Positions 27,078-35,048 of a stretch of 64,000 nt of DNA are shown here, in pieces. The notes beneath the pieces are model-generated. The model did not search any database, was not told the origin of the DNA, and saw only the letters and a list, made by a program, of their open reading frames with translations. This DNA comes from Myxococcus sp. RHSTA-1-4 (GTDB lineage: Bacteria; Myxococcota; Myxococcia; Myxococcales; Myxococcaceae): the NCBI RefSeq assembly GCF_020037125.1, contig NZ_JAIQDG010000023.1:1-64000 (forward strand), read 5' to 3'. Every line of letters starts with the position of its first letter. Within the stretch, counting starts at the first letter, position 1. A program made the translations under genes and the position numbers.

Positions 27078-28088
27078 ATGGACGTACTCGCGAACGTGCT
27101 GGGGGTGACCCAGCTTGGCAACACGATGCTCTGTCAGTCGGAGCTCATGGCGCCCTGGGGGCTCGACATCGACGCCCATACGAAGACGGCCGTTCATCTC
27201 GTGCAGCGCGGGGTGTGCTGGCTGCGGCTGGAAGGTGAGCCGGAGCCGATGCGGCTCATGCCGGGCGACGTGGTGCTGGTGGGCAGTGGGGTCCGCCACT
27301 ATCTGACGGACGACCCCACCACGGTGGCGCAGCCCTGGGAGCAGGAGCTGGCGCGGATGAAGGAGCGGCTCGCCTCGATGCCGCAGCCCGCTTCCTCCGA
27401 CACCACGGTCCTCCTGTGCGCGGCGTACGAGTTCGAGCAGGACGGACAGCATCCGCTCCTGGCGCTGCTGCCGAAGCTCATCCGCCTGCACGTCGACTAC
27501 TCCGAGGAGAGCGGCCAGTTCCAGGCGTTGGTCTGGCTGCTCGCGCACGAGTCGGGCCGCAAGCTGCCGGGGTCGGAAATCGTCATTCCCCGGCTGGTGG
27601 ACAGCCTGTTCGTCTTCATCATGCGGGCCTGGATGGAGAGCCAGCCGGTGGGCGCCGGTGGGTGGTTCGGCGCGCTGAGGGACCCACAGATTGGCCGGGC
27701 CCTCTCGCTCATCCATGAGAACCCGGAGCTTCCCTGGACGGTCGAGAGCCTGGCCGCGAAGGTCGCCCTGTCCCGAGCGGCCTTTGCCCGGCGCTTCGTG
27801 GAACTGGTGGGGGAGCCTCCGCTCAAGTACCTGACGCGCTGGCGGATGAGCCTGGCCGCCAAGATTCTGAAGACCACCAGCGAGTCCGTGGACGAGGTCG
27901 CCACCCGCGTCGGGTACGACTCTCCGACGGGGTTCGGCAAGGCGTTCCAGCGCTACCTCCGGGTGGCCCCCGGCCGCTACCGCTCGGCGGGCCATTCCAG
28001 CCAAGGGACGAGCGGGCACCTGAGCGCGAGCCATGCGGCGAAGGCCGCCGCCCAGCAACCGGTGCTGCGAGCGGTGTCGGGAAGCTGA
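27078..28088 (+). CDS. AraC-family transcriptional regulator with cupin domain
   Basis: About 336 residues from the ATG at 27078 (GAGG upstream); a GTG at 27042 would add 12. The N-terminal 200 residues are a cupin_6-type sensor (HLVQRGVCWLRLEGEPEPMR, PGDVVLVGSGVRHYL). Two HTH motifs follow at the C-terminal end: WTVESLAAKVALSRAAFARR and SVDEVATRVGYDSPTGFGKA, then FQRYLRVAPGRYR. Regulators of this group are usually encoded beside the oxidoreductase or small protein they control, here the divergent SnoaL-like gene. Confidence 0.9.
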   Translation: MDVLANVLGVTQLGNTMLCQSELMAPWGLDIDAHTKTAVHLVQRGVCWLRLEGEPEPMRLMPGDVVLVGSGVRHYLTDDPTTVAQPWEQELARMKERLASMPQPASSDTTVLLCAAYEFEQDGQHPLLALLPKLIRLHVDYSEESGQFQALVWLLAHESGRKLPGSEIVIPRLVDSLFVFIMRAWMESQPVGAGGWFGALRDPQIGRALSLIHENPELPWTVESLAAKVALSRAAFARRFVELVGEPPLKYLTRWRMSLAAKILKTTSESVDEVATRVGYDSPTGFGKAFQRYLRVAPGRYRSAGHSSQGTSGHLSASHAAKAAAQQPVLRAVSGS

Positions 28089-28134
28089 GCCCGCATCCAT
28101 ATTGAAGGTCGCGCACTGACACGACGGCCGGGTC

Positions 28135-28163
28135 TGAATGCATCTGTGTTGCAGGTGCATTCA
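28135..28163 (+). terminator. hairpin after the AraC gene
   Basis: TGAATGCATCT / AGGTGCATTCA, an 11-bp stem with one G-U pair and a 7-nt loop, 47 bp after the stop. It has no downstream T-run, so it is a probable rather than certain terminator, insulating the cobalamin promoter. Confidence 0.45.
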
Positions 28164-28184
28164 TGCTGTCGGACGGGGTGTGCG

Positions 28185-28214
28185 TTGACAAGTGCCTCGC
28201 GGCTCCGCTATCTG
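28185..28214 (+). promoter_or_regulatory. sigma-70-like promoter of the cobalamin regulon
   Basis: TTGACA at 28185-28190 and TATCTG at 28209-28214 with an 18-bp spacer. Transcription would start near 28221, about 20 nt before the riboswitch P1 stem. Confidence 0.6.
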
Positions 28215-28240
28215 CGCGCCCACAACTGAATCGCCGCCTT

Positions 28241-28430
28241 GGGTGCCCATGACGGGCATAACAGGGAAGCCGGTGTGAATCCGGCGCGGTCCCGCCACTG
28301 TGAGTGGGTGAGGCCGCTTCCACGAAGTGCCACTGGGTGCAGCGATGCATCCGGGAAGGCGGAAGCGGCGCGGGAGTCCTCCTCGAACGAGGAGTCTCTC
28401 GCACCCATGAGCCAGGAGACCTACCCCAGG
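28241..28430 (+). ncRNA. cobalamin (B12) riboswitch
   Basis: The conserved core is present: GGGAAGCCGGTG, GAATCCGG, CGCGGTCCCGCCACTGTGA (B12 box region, about 28263-28304) and AGCCAGGAGAC near 28409-28420. The outer stem pairs GGGTGC (28241-28246) with GCACCC (28401-28406). It should bind adenosyl- or methylcobalamin and repress the transport/biosynthesis operon that starts 42 bp downstream. Confidence 0.92.
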
Positions 28431-28443
28431 CTGAATGACTGAC

Positions 28444-28466
28444 CCTCTCCGTGGACTGAGAGGAGG
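28444..28466 (+). promoter_or_regulatory. riboswitch expression platform: hairpin occluding the Shine-Dalgarno
   Basis: CCTCTC (28444-28449) can pair with GAGAGG (28458-28463), which overlaps the AGGAGG Shine-Dalgarno (28461-28466) of cbiM. No terminator hairpin with a T-run is present, so control is most likely translational. Confidence 0.55.
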
Positions 28467-28471
28467 TTGCC

Positions 28472-29275
28472 ATGCCTTGGGTGCATGGGCGTTGGGACGG
28501 CACGTGCCGGCCCGCTCCCGTTGATGACCGTCTGCTGTCCCGTGTGCGCGGAGCGCCGCTCGCGCTTGCCGCGCTGCTGCTGGCGCCCGCGTGCGCCCAT
28601 GCCATGCACCTGGCCGAGGGCGTGCTGCCGCTGCCCTGGGCCGCGGGGTGGACGCTGGCGTTGCTGCCGCTGCTCGCGCTCGGGATTCGCACGCTGCGCC
28701 TGCGCTCGGCCGGGGACCCCGTCTTCGGCCCCTTCCTCGCGATGCTGGCGGCGGCGGTGTTCGTCATCTCCTGCATGCCGGTGCCGGTGCCCACCGCGGG
28801 CACGTGCAGCCATCCGGTGGGTACCGGGCTCGCCGCCGTGCTGGTGGGCCCCCTGCTCACGGTGCTCGTCACGCTGGTGGCGCTGCTGCTGCAGGCGCTC
28901 TTCCTCGCGCACGGGGGACTCACCACGCTGGGCGCGGACGTGTGGAGCATGGGCGTCGTCGGTGGGTTCGCGGGCTGGCTCGCCTTCCGGGGCCTGCGCG
29001 GGCTCGGCGCGTCCCTGCCCGTGGCGGCCTTCGCCGCGGGGTTGGCCGCGGACTGGGCGACGTATGCCACCACCGCCTTCGAGCTTGCCTCCGCGCTGCA
29101 CGGAGACGAAGGGCTCGGCCGCGCGTTCAGCGCCGTCGCGCTCGCGTTCGTTCCCACCCAGTTGCCGCTCGGGTTGCTGGAAGGGGCGCTGACGGCGGGG
29201 GCGGTCGCCTTCATCGCGCGCCGCCGTCCCGCGCTGCTCGCCTTCGGCGCCGCGCGCACCCCGGTGTCCTCGTGA
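28472..29275 (+). CDS. cbiM: cobalt ECF transporter S component CbiM
   Basis: 267 residues. A signal peptide ends in CAHA and is followed by MHLAEGVLPLPWAAGW, so cleavage would expose the Met-His N-terminus that forms the metal site in CbiM proteins. Six or so membrane helices follow, with the conserved CMPVPVPTAGTCSHPVGTGL and AALLLQALFLAHGGLTTLG type motifs. It imports cobalt for corrin synthesis. First gene after the riboswitch; its stop overlaps the next start (GTGA). Confidence 0.94.
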   Translation: MPWVHGRWDGTCRPAPVDDRLLSRVRGAPLALAALLLAPACAHAMHLAEGVLPLPWAAGWTLALLPLLALGIRTLRLRSAGDPVFGPFLAMLAAAVFVISCMPVPVPTAGTCSHPVGTGLAAVLVGPLLTVLVTLVALLLQALFLAHGGLTTLGADVWSMGVVGGFAGWLAFRGLRGLGASLPVAAFAAGLAADWATYATTAFELASALHGDEGLGRAFSAVALAFVPTQLPLGLLEGALTAGAVAFIARRRPALLAFGAARTPVSS

Positions 29276-29487
29276 CGGGCGCCACCCCTGAAGGTTGGCC
29301 CGGTGTGGACGAGCACGTGGTGCGCCCGTACGCCGAGGCGGCGGGGCGCACGCCCGCGCCGCTCTTCCCGCAGCCCGAGGGCGACGTGCTCCTCTTCGCC
29401 TTCCTCATGGCGGGGCTGGTTGGCGGCTGGGTGCTGGGCTACGGCTACCGCGCGCTCTTCGTGGAGGGAGGCCGCCGTGGTGCGTGA
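29272..29487 (+). CDS. CbiN-like cobalt transport auxiliary protein, short form
   Basis: 71 residues from a GTG overlapping the cbiM stop. GVDEHVVRPYAEAAGRTPAP and the C-terminal helix LLFAFLMAGLVGGWVLGYGY match the second half of CbiN (extracytoplasmic loop plus last helix). The first membrane helix normally found in CbiN is missing, so it would be single-spanning. Position between cbiM and cbiQ supports the call. Confidence 0.65.
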   Translation: MTGATPEGWPGVDEHVVRPYAEAAGRTPAPLFPQPEGDVLLFAFLMAGLVGGWVLGYGYRALFVEGGRRGA

Positions 29488-30076
29488 GCCTCCCTTGTGG
29501 GTGCGCGTGCTCGATGCGCGCCTCACGCTTGGCTTCGCGCTCGCGCTCCTCGCCGTGGGACTGGGCGGGCCGCTGCCGTGGACGCCGCTCGCGGTGGCGT
29601 TGAGCGCGGGGGCGCTCGGGCTCGCGTGGGGCAGGGCTCCCGCGCGGGTGGTGCGCGGGTTCGGGGCCGCGCTGGTGGCGGGAGGGCTCGCGGCGGCGCT
29701 GCACGTGGCGCTCGGCACCCGGGCTGGAGCAGAGGCGGGATTCGTGCTCGGGGCGCGGATGGCGGCGGGGGTCGCCGTCTTTGGTCTCTTCTCGCACCTG
29801 ACGCCTCCGTGGGTGTTCGCGCGTGCGCTCCGGGGACTGGGCGTACCGGAGGTGTTCACGGAGTTGCTCGCGCTCTCGGCGCGTTATGCCCGCGTGTTCG
29901 AGGGGGCGGCGCGCACCGCGCGCGAGGCGCAGTTGGTGCGCGGCGGTTACGGCGGCATGCGCCGGGCGCTCGGCTCGATGGGGGCGCTGGCGGGGCTCAC
30001 GCTGGTACGCGCCTTCGACCAGGCGTGTGCCACCGCCGAGGCCCGTGCCGCGCGCGGCCTGGGGGGCCGGCCGTGA
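29477..30076 (+). CDS. cbiQ: cobalt ECF transporter T component CbiQ
   Basis: About 199 residues from GTG-GTG at 29477 (GGAGG upstream), overlapping the previous gene by 11 bp. Four or five hydrophobic helices and the coupling-helix signatures (AQLVRGGYGG and the Ala-Arg-Gly type AEARAARGLGG at the end). Shorter than the usual 225-250, mostly at the N-terminus. It couples the ATPase CbiO to CbiM. Confidence 0.85.
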   Translation: MVREPPLWVRVLDARLTLGFALALLAVGLGGPLPWTPLAVALSAGALGLAWGRAPARVVRGFGAALVAGGLAAALHVALGTRAGAEAGFVLGARMAAGVAVFGLFSHLTPPWVFARALRGLGVPEVFTELLALSARYARVFEGAARTAREAQLVRGGYGGMRRALGSMGALAGLTLVRAFDQACATAEARAARGLGGRP

Positions 30077-30129
30077 CGGCGCGTCCGGGCAAGGTGGCAG
30101 CCGGCACGAGGGCCGGGGGCCGGCCATGA
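30073..30129 (+). repeat. junction micro-ORF 1: degenerate copy of the cbiO start
   Basis: An 18-codon frame begins GTGA over the cbiQ stop and ends in the TGA overlapping cbiO's ATG. Its first 30 bases match the first 30 of cbiO at 22 positions (hand count), and both copies are preceded by GGGGGCCGGCC. It is a 53-bp-offset tandem duplication of the gene junction that keeps stop/start coupling on both sides. Confidence 0.6.
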
Positions 30130-30956
30130 CGGTGCGTCTGGGCGTGGAGGCGGTCAGTGCCGGGCCTGGGGGGACGCGCGCGGTCCTCACCCGCGTATCG
30201 CTCGAGGTTCAGGCCGGTGAGGTCGTGGCGCTCCTCGGGGCGAATGGCTGTGGGAAGACGACGCTGCTGCGCACGCTGATGGGGCTCCTTGCCGAGCGGG
30301 GAGGGCGGACGCTGCTCGACGGAGTGCCGCTTGGGAGAGGGGCCGCGGCGCGCGCGGCGGCCGGGGTGGCGCTCGCGTTCCAGAATCCCGACGACCAGCT
30401 CTTCGGCGCGACGCTCGAGGAAGACGTCGCGTCGGGTCCCCGGGCGCGGGGCCTGGGCACTGCGGAGGTGGAGGCTCGTGTCGGGGCGGCGCTCTCCGCG
30501 GTGGGCCTGGATGGGCTCGGCGCGCGAGAGGTGGAGCAGTTGAGCTTCGGTGAGAAGAAGCGCGCCTGCCTCGCGGGTGTGCTCGCGCTGAAGCCACGGG
30601 TGCTGTTGCTCGATGAGCCCACCGCGGGACTGGACCCGGTGGGGGAGCGCGAGGCGGCCGGACTCCTGCGCCGCGTGGCTTGCGAGACAGAGGCGGCGGT
30701 GCTGGTGGCCACCCACGCGGTGGACGAGGTGCCCCTCTTCGCGGACCGCGTGGCGGTGCTCGGCGAGGGCACGCTGCTCGCCTTCGGTGCGCCGGAGCGG
30801 GCCTTCGCGGATGCGGACCTGCTCGCGCGTGCGCGGTTGCGGCCCCCCGCCGCGCTGGAGCTGTGGGGCCGGCTCGGGAGCCCCGTCCTTCCCGCTCCTC
30901 TCACGCTGGACGCGGCCGCCGAGCGCCTGCGTCCGCTCCTCGAGGTGCGCTCGTGA
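30126..30956 (+). CDS. cbiO: cobalt ECF transporter ATPase CbiO
   Basis: 276 residues from the ATG at 30126. Walker A GANGCGKTT, Q-loop FQNPDDQLFG, signature LSFGEKKR and Walker B VLLLDEPTAGLDP followed by a switch histidine (ATHAVDE). The Q-loop form is typical of ECF ATPases. The C-terminal 60 residues include a Pro/Leu-rich extension. Its stop overlaps the GTG of cbiX. Confidence 0.93.
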   Translation: MTVRLGVEAVSAGPGGTRAVLTRVSLEVQAGEVVALLGANGCGKTTLLRTLMGLLAERGGRTLLDGVPLGRGAAARAAAGVALAFQNPDDQLFGATLEEDVASGPRARGLGTAEVEARVGAALSAVGLDGLGAREVEQLSFGEKKRACLAGVLALKPRVLLLDEPTAGLDPVGEREAAGLLRRVACETEAAVLVATHAVDEVPLFADRVAVLGEGTLLAFGAPERAFADADLLARARLRPPAALELWGRLGSPVLPAPLTLDAAAERLRPLLEVRS

Positions 30957-32164
30957 CGACTCCCGCTGCCCGCCGCGGTGTGCTCCTCGTGGGCCATGGC
31001 AGCCGCGACCCGCTCGCGCTGGCCGAGGTGCGCGCCTTCGCCGAGGCCTTCCGCGCCCGCCGGCCCGACTGGCGCGTGGAGCTCGCCTTCGTGGAGCTCA
31101 CTCCGCCCCCGCTCGTGGAGGCGCTCGACACGCTCGCCGCCGAGGTGGACGAGGTGCTGGTGGTGCCGCTGTTCCTCTTCACCGCGCGCCACGTGAAGAA
31201 CGACATCCCGCTCGCGCTGACCCTCGTCCGCCAGCGGCATCCCGCCGTGCGCTTCGTCGCGGTCCAGGCCTTCGGGGTGCACCCCTCGCTCGCGCAGCTC
31301 GCCCACGCTCGTTTCGAGGCGGCGGTGGGCGGGCCGCTCCCGGTGGACGTGGCCGCGAAGACGGCGGTGGTGATGCTCGGGCGCGGCTCGTCCGACCCGG
31401 ATGCCAATGGTGACTTCGTCAAGCTCACGCGCCTCTTCGCCGAGGGCCGCGGCCTTGCCCAGGTGGTGCCCGCGTTCGTCGGTGTCACCACGCCCAAGCT
31501 GGAGGAGGCGCTCGACCTGCTCGCGCGCGCCCGGGCCGAGCGCGTGGTGGTGGTGCCCTACCTGCTCTTCACCGGCCTGCTGCTCCAGAAGGTGCGCGAG
31601 CAGGTGGCGCGGTTTGGCGAGCGCTACCCGTGGGTTCGCGCGGAGCTCGCTCCCCACCTCTGGGACGGACCCACGGAGCCGCTCCTCGCGCACGTGGAGC
31701 GTCGAATCGAGGACGCGCTCGCGGGCGGAGCGCCCCTCCCCTGTGACACGTGCCAGTACCGGGTGCCGCTCGCGGGCCTGCAACGCGAGGTGGGCGGGCT
31801 GCGCGCGCTCCTGTGGAGCATCCGCCACCGGGAGACGCACACCCAGGCGGCACCCCACCCGCACGCGCACCGCGCACTGGAGAAGCACGTCCTCATCTGC
31901 GGCAACGCGGACTGCGCGGACCGGGGGAGCCTCGGACTGCTGGACGCGGTGCGCAGGCGCCTCAAGGTGTTCGGCAAGGCGCGCACCGTGCGCGTGACAC
32001 GCACGAGCTGCATGGGCCGCTGCGGAGAGGGGCCCACCGTCGCCGTCTATCCGGATGGCGTCTGGTACCGCGGCGTGACGGAGGCGGACGCCGGGGAGCT
32101 CGTGGACGAGCACCTGGTGGGCGACCGGCTGGTGGGCCGGCTCGTCGACAACATCATGAGCTGA
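30953..32164 (+). CDS. cbiX: sirohydrochlorin cobaltochelatase fused to a 2Fe-2S ferredoxin-like domain
   Basis: 403 residues. The two chelatase lobes carry GHGSRDP (catalytic His) and MLGRGSSDPDANGDFVKLTR. A His-rich linker (HTQAAPHPHAHR) leads to a C-terminal thioredoxin-like ferredoxin: LICGNADCADRGS, then TRTSCMGRCGEGPTVAVYPD, giving four or more cysteines. It inserts Co2+ into sirohydrochlorin, the committed step of the early-cobalt route. CbiX long forms with Fe-S centres are known; here the whole ferredoxin fold is fused. Confidence 0.93.
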   Translation: MTTPAARRGVLLVGHGSRDPLALAEVRAFAEAFRARRPDWRVELAFVELTPPPLVEALDTLAAEVDEVLVVPLFLFTARHVKNDIPLALTLVRQRHPAVRFVAVQAFGVHPSLAQLAHARFEAAVGGPLPVDVAAKTAVVMLGRGSSDPDANGDFVKLTRLFAEGRGLAQVVPAFVGVTTPKLEEALDLLARARAERVVVVPYLLFTGLLLQKVREQVARFGERYPWVRAELAPHLWDGPTEPLLAHVERRIEDALAGGAPLPCDTCQYRVPLAGLQREVGGLRALLWSIRHRETHTQAAPHPHAHRALEKHVLICGNADCADRGSLGLLDAVRRRLKVFGKARTVRVTRTSCMGRCGEGPTVAVYPDGVWYRGVTEADAGELVDEHLVGDRLVGRLVDNIMS

Positions 32165-32179
32165 ACGAGGAGGCTGAAC

Positions 32180-32554
32180 ATGGCTTGCCACGAACTGGCC
32201 GCGCTGCGGCTGTCCCTGATGAACGTGCTCGGCATCGACGATGCCGCCGAGCGCCAGCACGAGCTGGCCGAGCTGGGCTCCGCGGCCGAGGCGCCCGGCG
32301 TCCTGCGCTCGCTCGCGCGGGCGAAGGACCTCGCCGAGCTGCAGCGCTTCTTCGCGTCCGCGCTCGTGGGGCTCCAGGAGAAGGTGGCCGGGACCCGGGC
32401 GGACGACCCGAAGCTGCCCTACCTGCGCACGCTGCTGGTCCTTACCCGCGGCGTGGAGCTGGAGCTGCAGCGCCACGTGGACTCCCTCACGTCGCTGTGG
32501 CGCGGCCTCGAGGAGCTGCACGACTTCACCCACGAGCTGTACCCGCGCGACTAG
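32180..32554 (+). CDS. DUF3209-like protein of the cobalamin operon
   Basis: 124 residues, entirely helical in appearance, beginning MACHELAALRLSLMNVLGI. I recall this N-terminus from the DUF3209 family, which occurs near cbiX in cobalamin clusters; the assignment is from memory. The Cys-His pair at positions 3-4 could bind metal. Function unknown; placement between cbiX and a flavin reductase suggests a role with the chelatase. Confidence 0.7.
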   Translation: MACHELAALRLSLMNVLGIDDAAERQHELAELGSAAEAPGVLRSLARAKDLAELQRFFASALVGLQEKVAGTRADDPKLPYLRTLLVLTRGVELELQRHVDSLTSLWRGLEELHDFTHELYPRD

Positions 32555-32560
32555 CGACTC

Positions 32561-33277
32561 ATGGCCACCGCACGCACCGCACGCCTTCTCGCCTCCGTGC
32601 CCCTGGGCACGAGCGGGCGACTGCTCACCTTCGAGGCCGGGGAGCCCCTGGGCTTCGTGGGCGGCCAGTACGTCATCGTGGACACCGGCATCGAGCGTGA
32701 GGACGGCCGGCGCCACAAGCGCGCCTACTCGCTGGTGAGCGCGGATTCAGGGCAGCGCCGCTTCCAGCTCGCCGTGTACCAGCACGGGCCCGGCTCCTTC
32801 GTGCTGCATTCGGCGGCGCCGGGCGCCGTGTTCTCCTTCAGTGGCCCGTGGGGCAGCTTCCTCCCCGAGGACGCGCAGCCCCGGAGCACGCTGCTCGTCG
32901 CCACCGACAGCGGCATCACCGCGGCGGTGGGGCTGCTGCGGGCGCGCGCCTTCGCGCCCCACCGCTCCATGACGAAGCTGCTGTGGCTGCGGCCGGAGGG
33001 CTTCGGCTTCTTTCCCTCCGAATCGGTCGAGCAGATGGCGGGGCTCGCGCCCGAGCTGGGGACCCTGCCGCCGGTGGGCCATCCGGAGCGGCTGGAGGCC
33101 TTGCGCGCCGAGGTGCTGCCGCACGCCGCCGTCCAGGCTCCCGAGCGCGTGTACCTGTCGGGCGACGGCGCGGTGCTCGCTCCGCTGCGCACCGAGCTGC
33201 ACTCGCTCGGGATGGCGGAGGGCACGGTGCGGCTCGAGTCCTTCTTCAACCCTCCGGTGCGCAAGGCGGCGGCATGA
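32561..33277 (+). CDS. ferredoxin-NADP+ reductase-type flavoprotein
   Basis: 238 residues. FAD-binding strand KRAYSLVSA (the Arg-x-Tyr-Ser motif), a barrel domain to about residue 105, then a nucleotide-binding domain (LLVATDSGITAAVGLLRARA) and a C-terminal aromatic FF. No Fe-S cysteines. It could reduce the CbiX ferredoxin domain or supply electrons for cobalt reduction or for a missing ring reduction. Its stop overlaps the cbiD ATG. Confidence 0.78.
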   Translation: MATARTARLLASVPLGTSGRLLTFEAGEPLGFVGGQYVIVDTGIEREDGRRHKRAYSLVSADSGQRRFQLAVYQHGPGSFVLHSAAPGAVFSFSGPWGSFLPEDAQPRSTLLVATDSGITAAVGLLRARAFAPHRSMTKLLWLRPEGFGFFPSESVEQMAGLAPELGTLPPVGHPERLEALRAEVLPHAAVQAPERVYLSGDGAVLAPLRTELHSLGMAEGTVRLESFFNPPVRKAAA

Positions 33278-34401
33278 GTCAGGGCGCGCCTCCCCTCGTG
33301 CCGCCGCGCGACAAGCGCGGCACCCGGACCGGCTTCACCACCGGCGCATGCGCGGCGGCCGCCGCCAAGGCCGCGGTGCGGGTGCTGGTGCGAGGGGGCG
33401 CGCTCACCGAGGTGGAGACGATGCTGCCCAACCGCGACCGCGTCACCTTCGCGCTGCACCGGTGCGAGTCGGACGGAGAGCGCGCGGTGTGCAGCGTCAT
33501 CAAGGACGCCGGCGACGACCCGGACTGCACCCACGGCGCCGAGCTGGTCGCCGAGGCACGCCTCACCGGTGATGGCCAGGTGACGCTCGCGGGCGGGCAG
33601 GGGGTGGGCGTGGTGACGAAGGAGGGGCTGGGGCTGGAGGTGGGCGGCCCGGCCATCAACCCGGTGCCCCGGCGCAACATCATCGACATGGTGCGCGAGG
33701 AGCTTCCCGAGGGCACGGGTGCGCGAGTCGTCATCCACGTGCCGCGCGGCGAGGAGATGGCGAAGGAGACGCTCAACGCGCGCCTGGGCATCCTCGGTGG
33801 CATCTCCATCCTGGGGACCAGCGGCATCGTGCGCCCGTATTCCACCGCCGCCTACAAGGCGAGCGTGGTGCAGGCCATCGACGTGGCGCGCCACCGCGGC
33901 AACGCCGACCTGGTCCTCACCACCGGGGGCAAGAGCGAGAAGTACGCGATGGAGCTCCTGCCCCACCTCCCCGAGGAGGCCTTCATCCAGGTGGGGGACT
34001 TCATCGGCGTGGGCGTGAAGCACTCGGCCCGGGTGAAGGCCGAGCGCATCCACGTCGTGGGGATGATGGGCAAGCTGTCGAAGATGGCCGATGGGAAGCT
34101 GCAGACGCACGCGGCCGGCTCCGACGTGAACATGGCCTTGCTCGCGCAGCTCGCCCGCGAGTCGGGCGCTCCGGACGAGCTCGTGCGCGAGGTGGAGGGG
34201 GCCAACACCGCGCGCCACGTGCTGGAGCTGTGCGCGGCCCGGGGACTCACCGACATCACCACCCGCGTGTGCCAGCGCGTGGTGGAGCACCTCGCGCGGC
34301 ACGCGGGGGCTGGGCCCCAGGTGCGCGCGTATCTCGTGGACTTCAACGGCACGTTGCTGGGGCAGCACCCGGCGCCGCCGCGGCAGGAGGAGGCAGCGTG
34401 A
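33274..34401 (+). CDS. cbiD: cobalt-precorrin-5B (C1)-methyltransferase
   Basis: 375 residues. GTRTGFTTGACAAAAAKAAV is the family N-terminal signature; INPVPRRNI and LGISILGTSGIVRPYS-type segments (ILGGISILGTSGIVRP) follow. It methylates C-1 in the anaerobic pathway, so its presence marks the early-cobalt route. A 4-bp overlap couples it to both neighbours. Confidence 0.95.
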   Translation: MSQGAPPLVPPRDKRGTRTGFTTGACAAAAAKAAVRVLVRGGALTEVETMLPNRDRVTFALHRCESDGERAVCSVIKDAGDDPDCTHGAELVAEARLTGDGQVTLAGGQGVGVVTKEGLGLEVGGPAINPVPRRNIIDMVREELPEGTGARVVIHVPRGEEMAKETLNARLGILGGISILGTSGIVRPYSTAAYKASVVQAIDVARHRGNADLVLTTGGKSEKYAMELLPHLPEEAFIQVGDFIGVGVKHSARVKAERIHVVGMMGKLSKMADGKLQTHAAGSDVNMALLAQLARESGAPDELVREVEGANTARHVLELCAARGLTDITTRVCQRVVEHLARHAGAGPQVRAYLVDFNGTLLGQHPAPPRQEEAA

Positions 34402-35048
34402 GCGACATGCGCCAGTTGACGGCCCTGGGCCGTCGCATCGAGGACGAGAGCTTCTCCATCATCGACCAGGAGGCGGGCGCGCACGCTCACCCGCCCGCCG
34501 AGTGGCAGGTGGTCCGCCGTGTCATCCACGCCACCGCGGACTTCGAGTTCAGCCAGCTCGTGCGCTACTCGCCGGACGCCATCGCCTCGGGCGTGGCGGC
34601 CCTGCGGCGCGGTGCACCCGTGGTGGCGGACGTGAAGATGATTCTGGCGGGCCTCGCGGAGGAGCGGCTCGCGGCGCATGGCTGCCGCACACACTGCTTC
34701 ATCTCCGACGAGGACGTCATCGAGGAGGCCCGGGCGCGCAACAGCACGCGGGCCATCGAGGCCATGCGCAAGGCGCACCGGCTGGGGCTGCTCGAAGGCG
34801 CCCTCATCCTGGTGGGCAACGCGCCCACCGCGCTCCTGGAGGTGGCCCGGCTGGTGCGCGAGGAGGGGCTGCGGCCGGGCCTCGTCGTCGGCGTGCCGGT
34901 GGGCTTCGTGTCCGCCGCCGAGTCCAAGGAGGTGCTGCTCGGGCTGCCGGTGCCGCACGTGGTGACGCGCGGGCGCAAGGGCGGCAGCACCATCGCGGTC
35001 GCCATCGTGCACGCGCTGCTCCTGCTGACCCGGGAGGGGACGTCATGA
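34398..35048 (+). CDS. cbiC: cobalt-precorrin-8X methylmutase
   Basis: 216 residues from the GTG at 34398 overlapping the cbiD stop. RRVIHATADFEF contains the catalytic histidine; DVKMILAGL, ARNSTRA and VGVPVGFVSAAESKE are family signatures. It moves the C-11 methyl group to C-12, giving cobyrinate. Confidence 0.95.
   Translation: MSDMRQLTALGRRIEDESFSIIDQEAGAHAHPPAEWQVVRRVIHATADFEFSQLVRYSPDAIASGVAALRRGAPVVADVKMILAGLAEERLAAHGCRTHCFISDEDVIEEARARNSTRAIEAMRKAHRLGLLEGALILVGNAPTALLEVARLVREEGLRPGLVVGVPVGFVSAAESKEVLLGLPVPHVVTRGRKGGSTIAVAIVHALLLLTREGTS

Noticed and set aside
27823-32716. Very long minus-strand frames opposite the AraC and cobalt-transport genes
   Set aside because: Shadow frames: compositionally biased, no motif, and directly opposite well-defined cbi genes and a riboswitch.
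32561-33277. Flavin reductase as precorrin-6A reductase (CbiJ/CobK)
   Set aside because: It has FNR-type FAD and NAD motifs (KRAYSLVSA, VATDSGITAA), whereas CbiJ/CobK is a flavin-free Rossmann protein. At most it could be a functional substitute.
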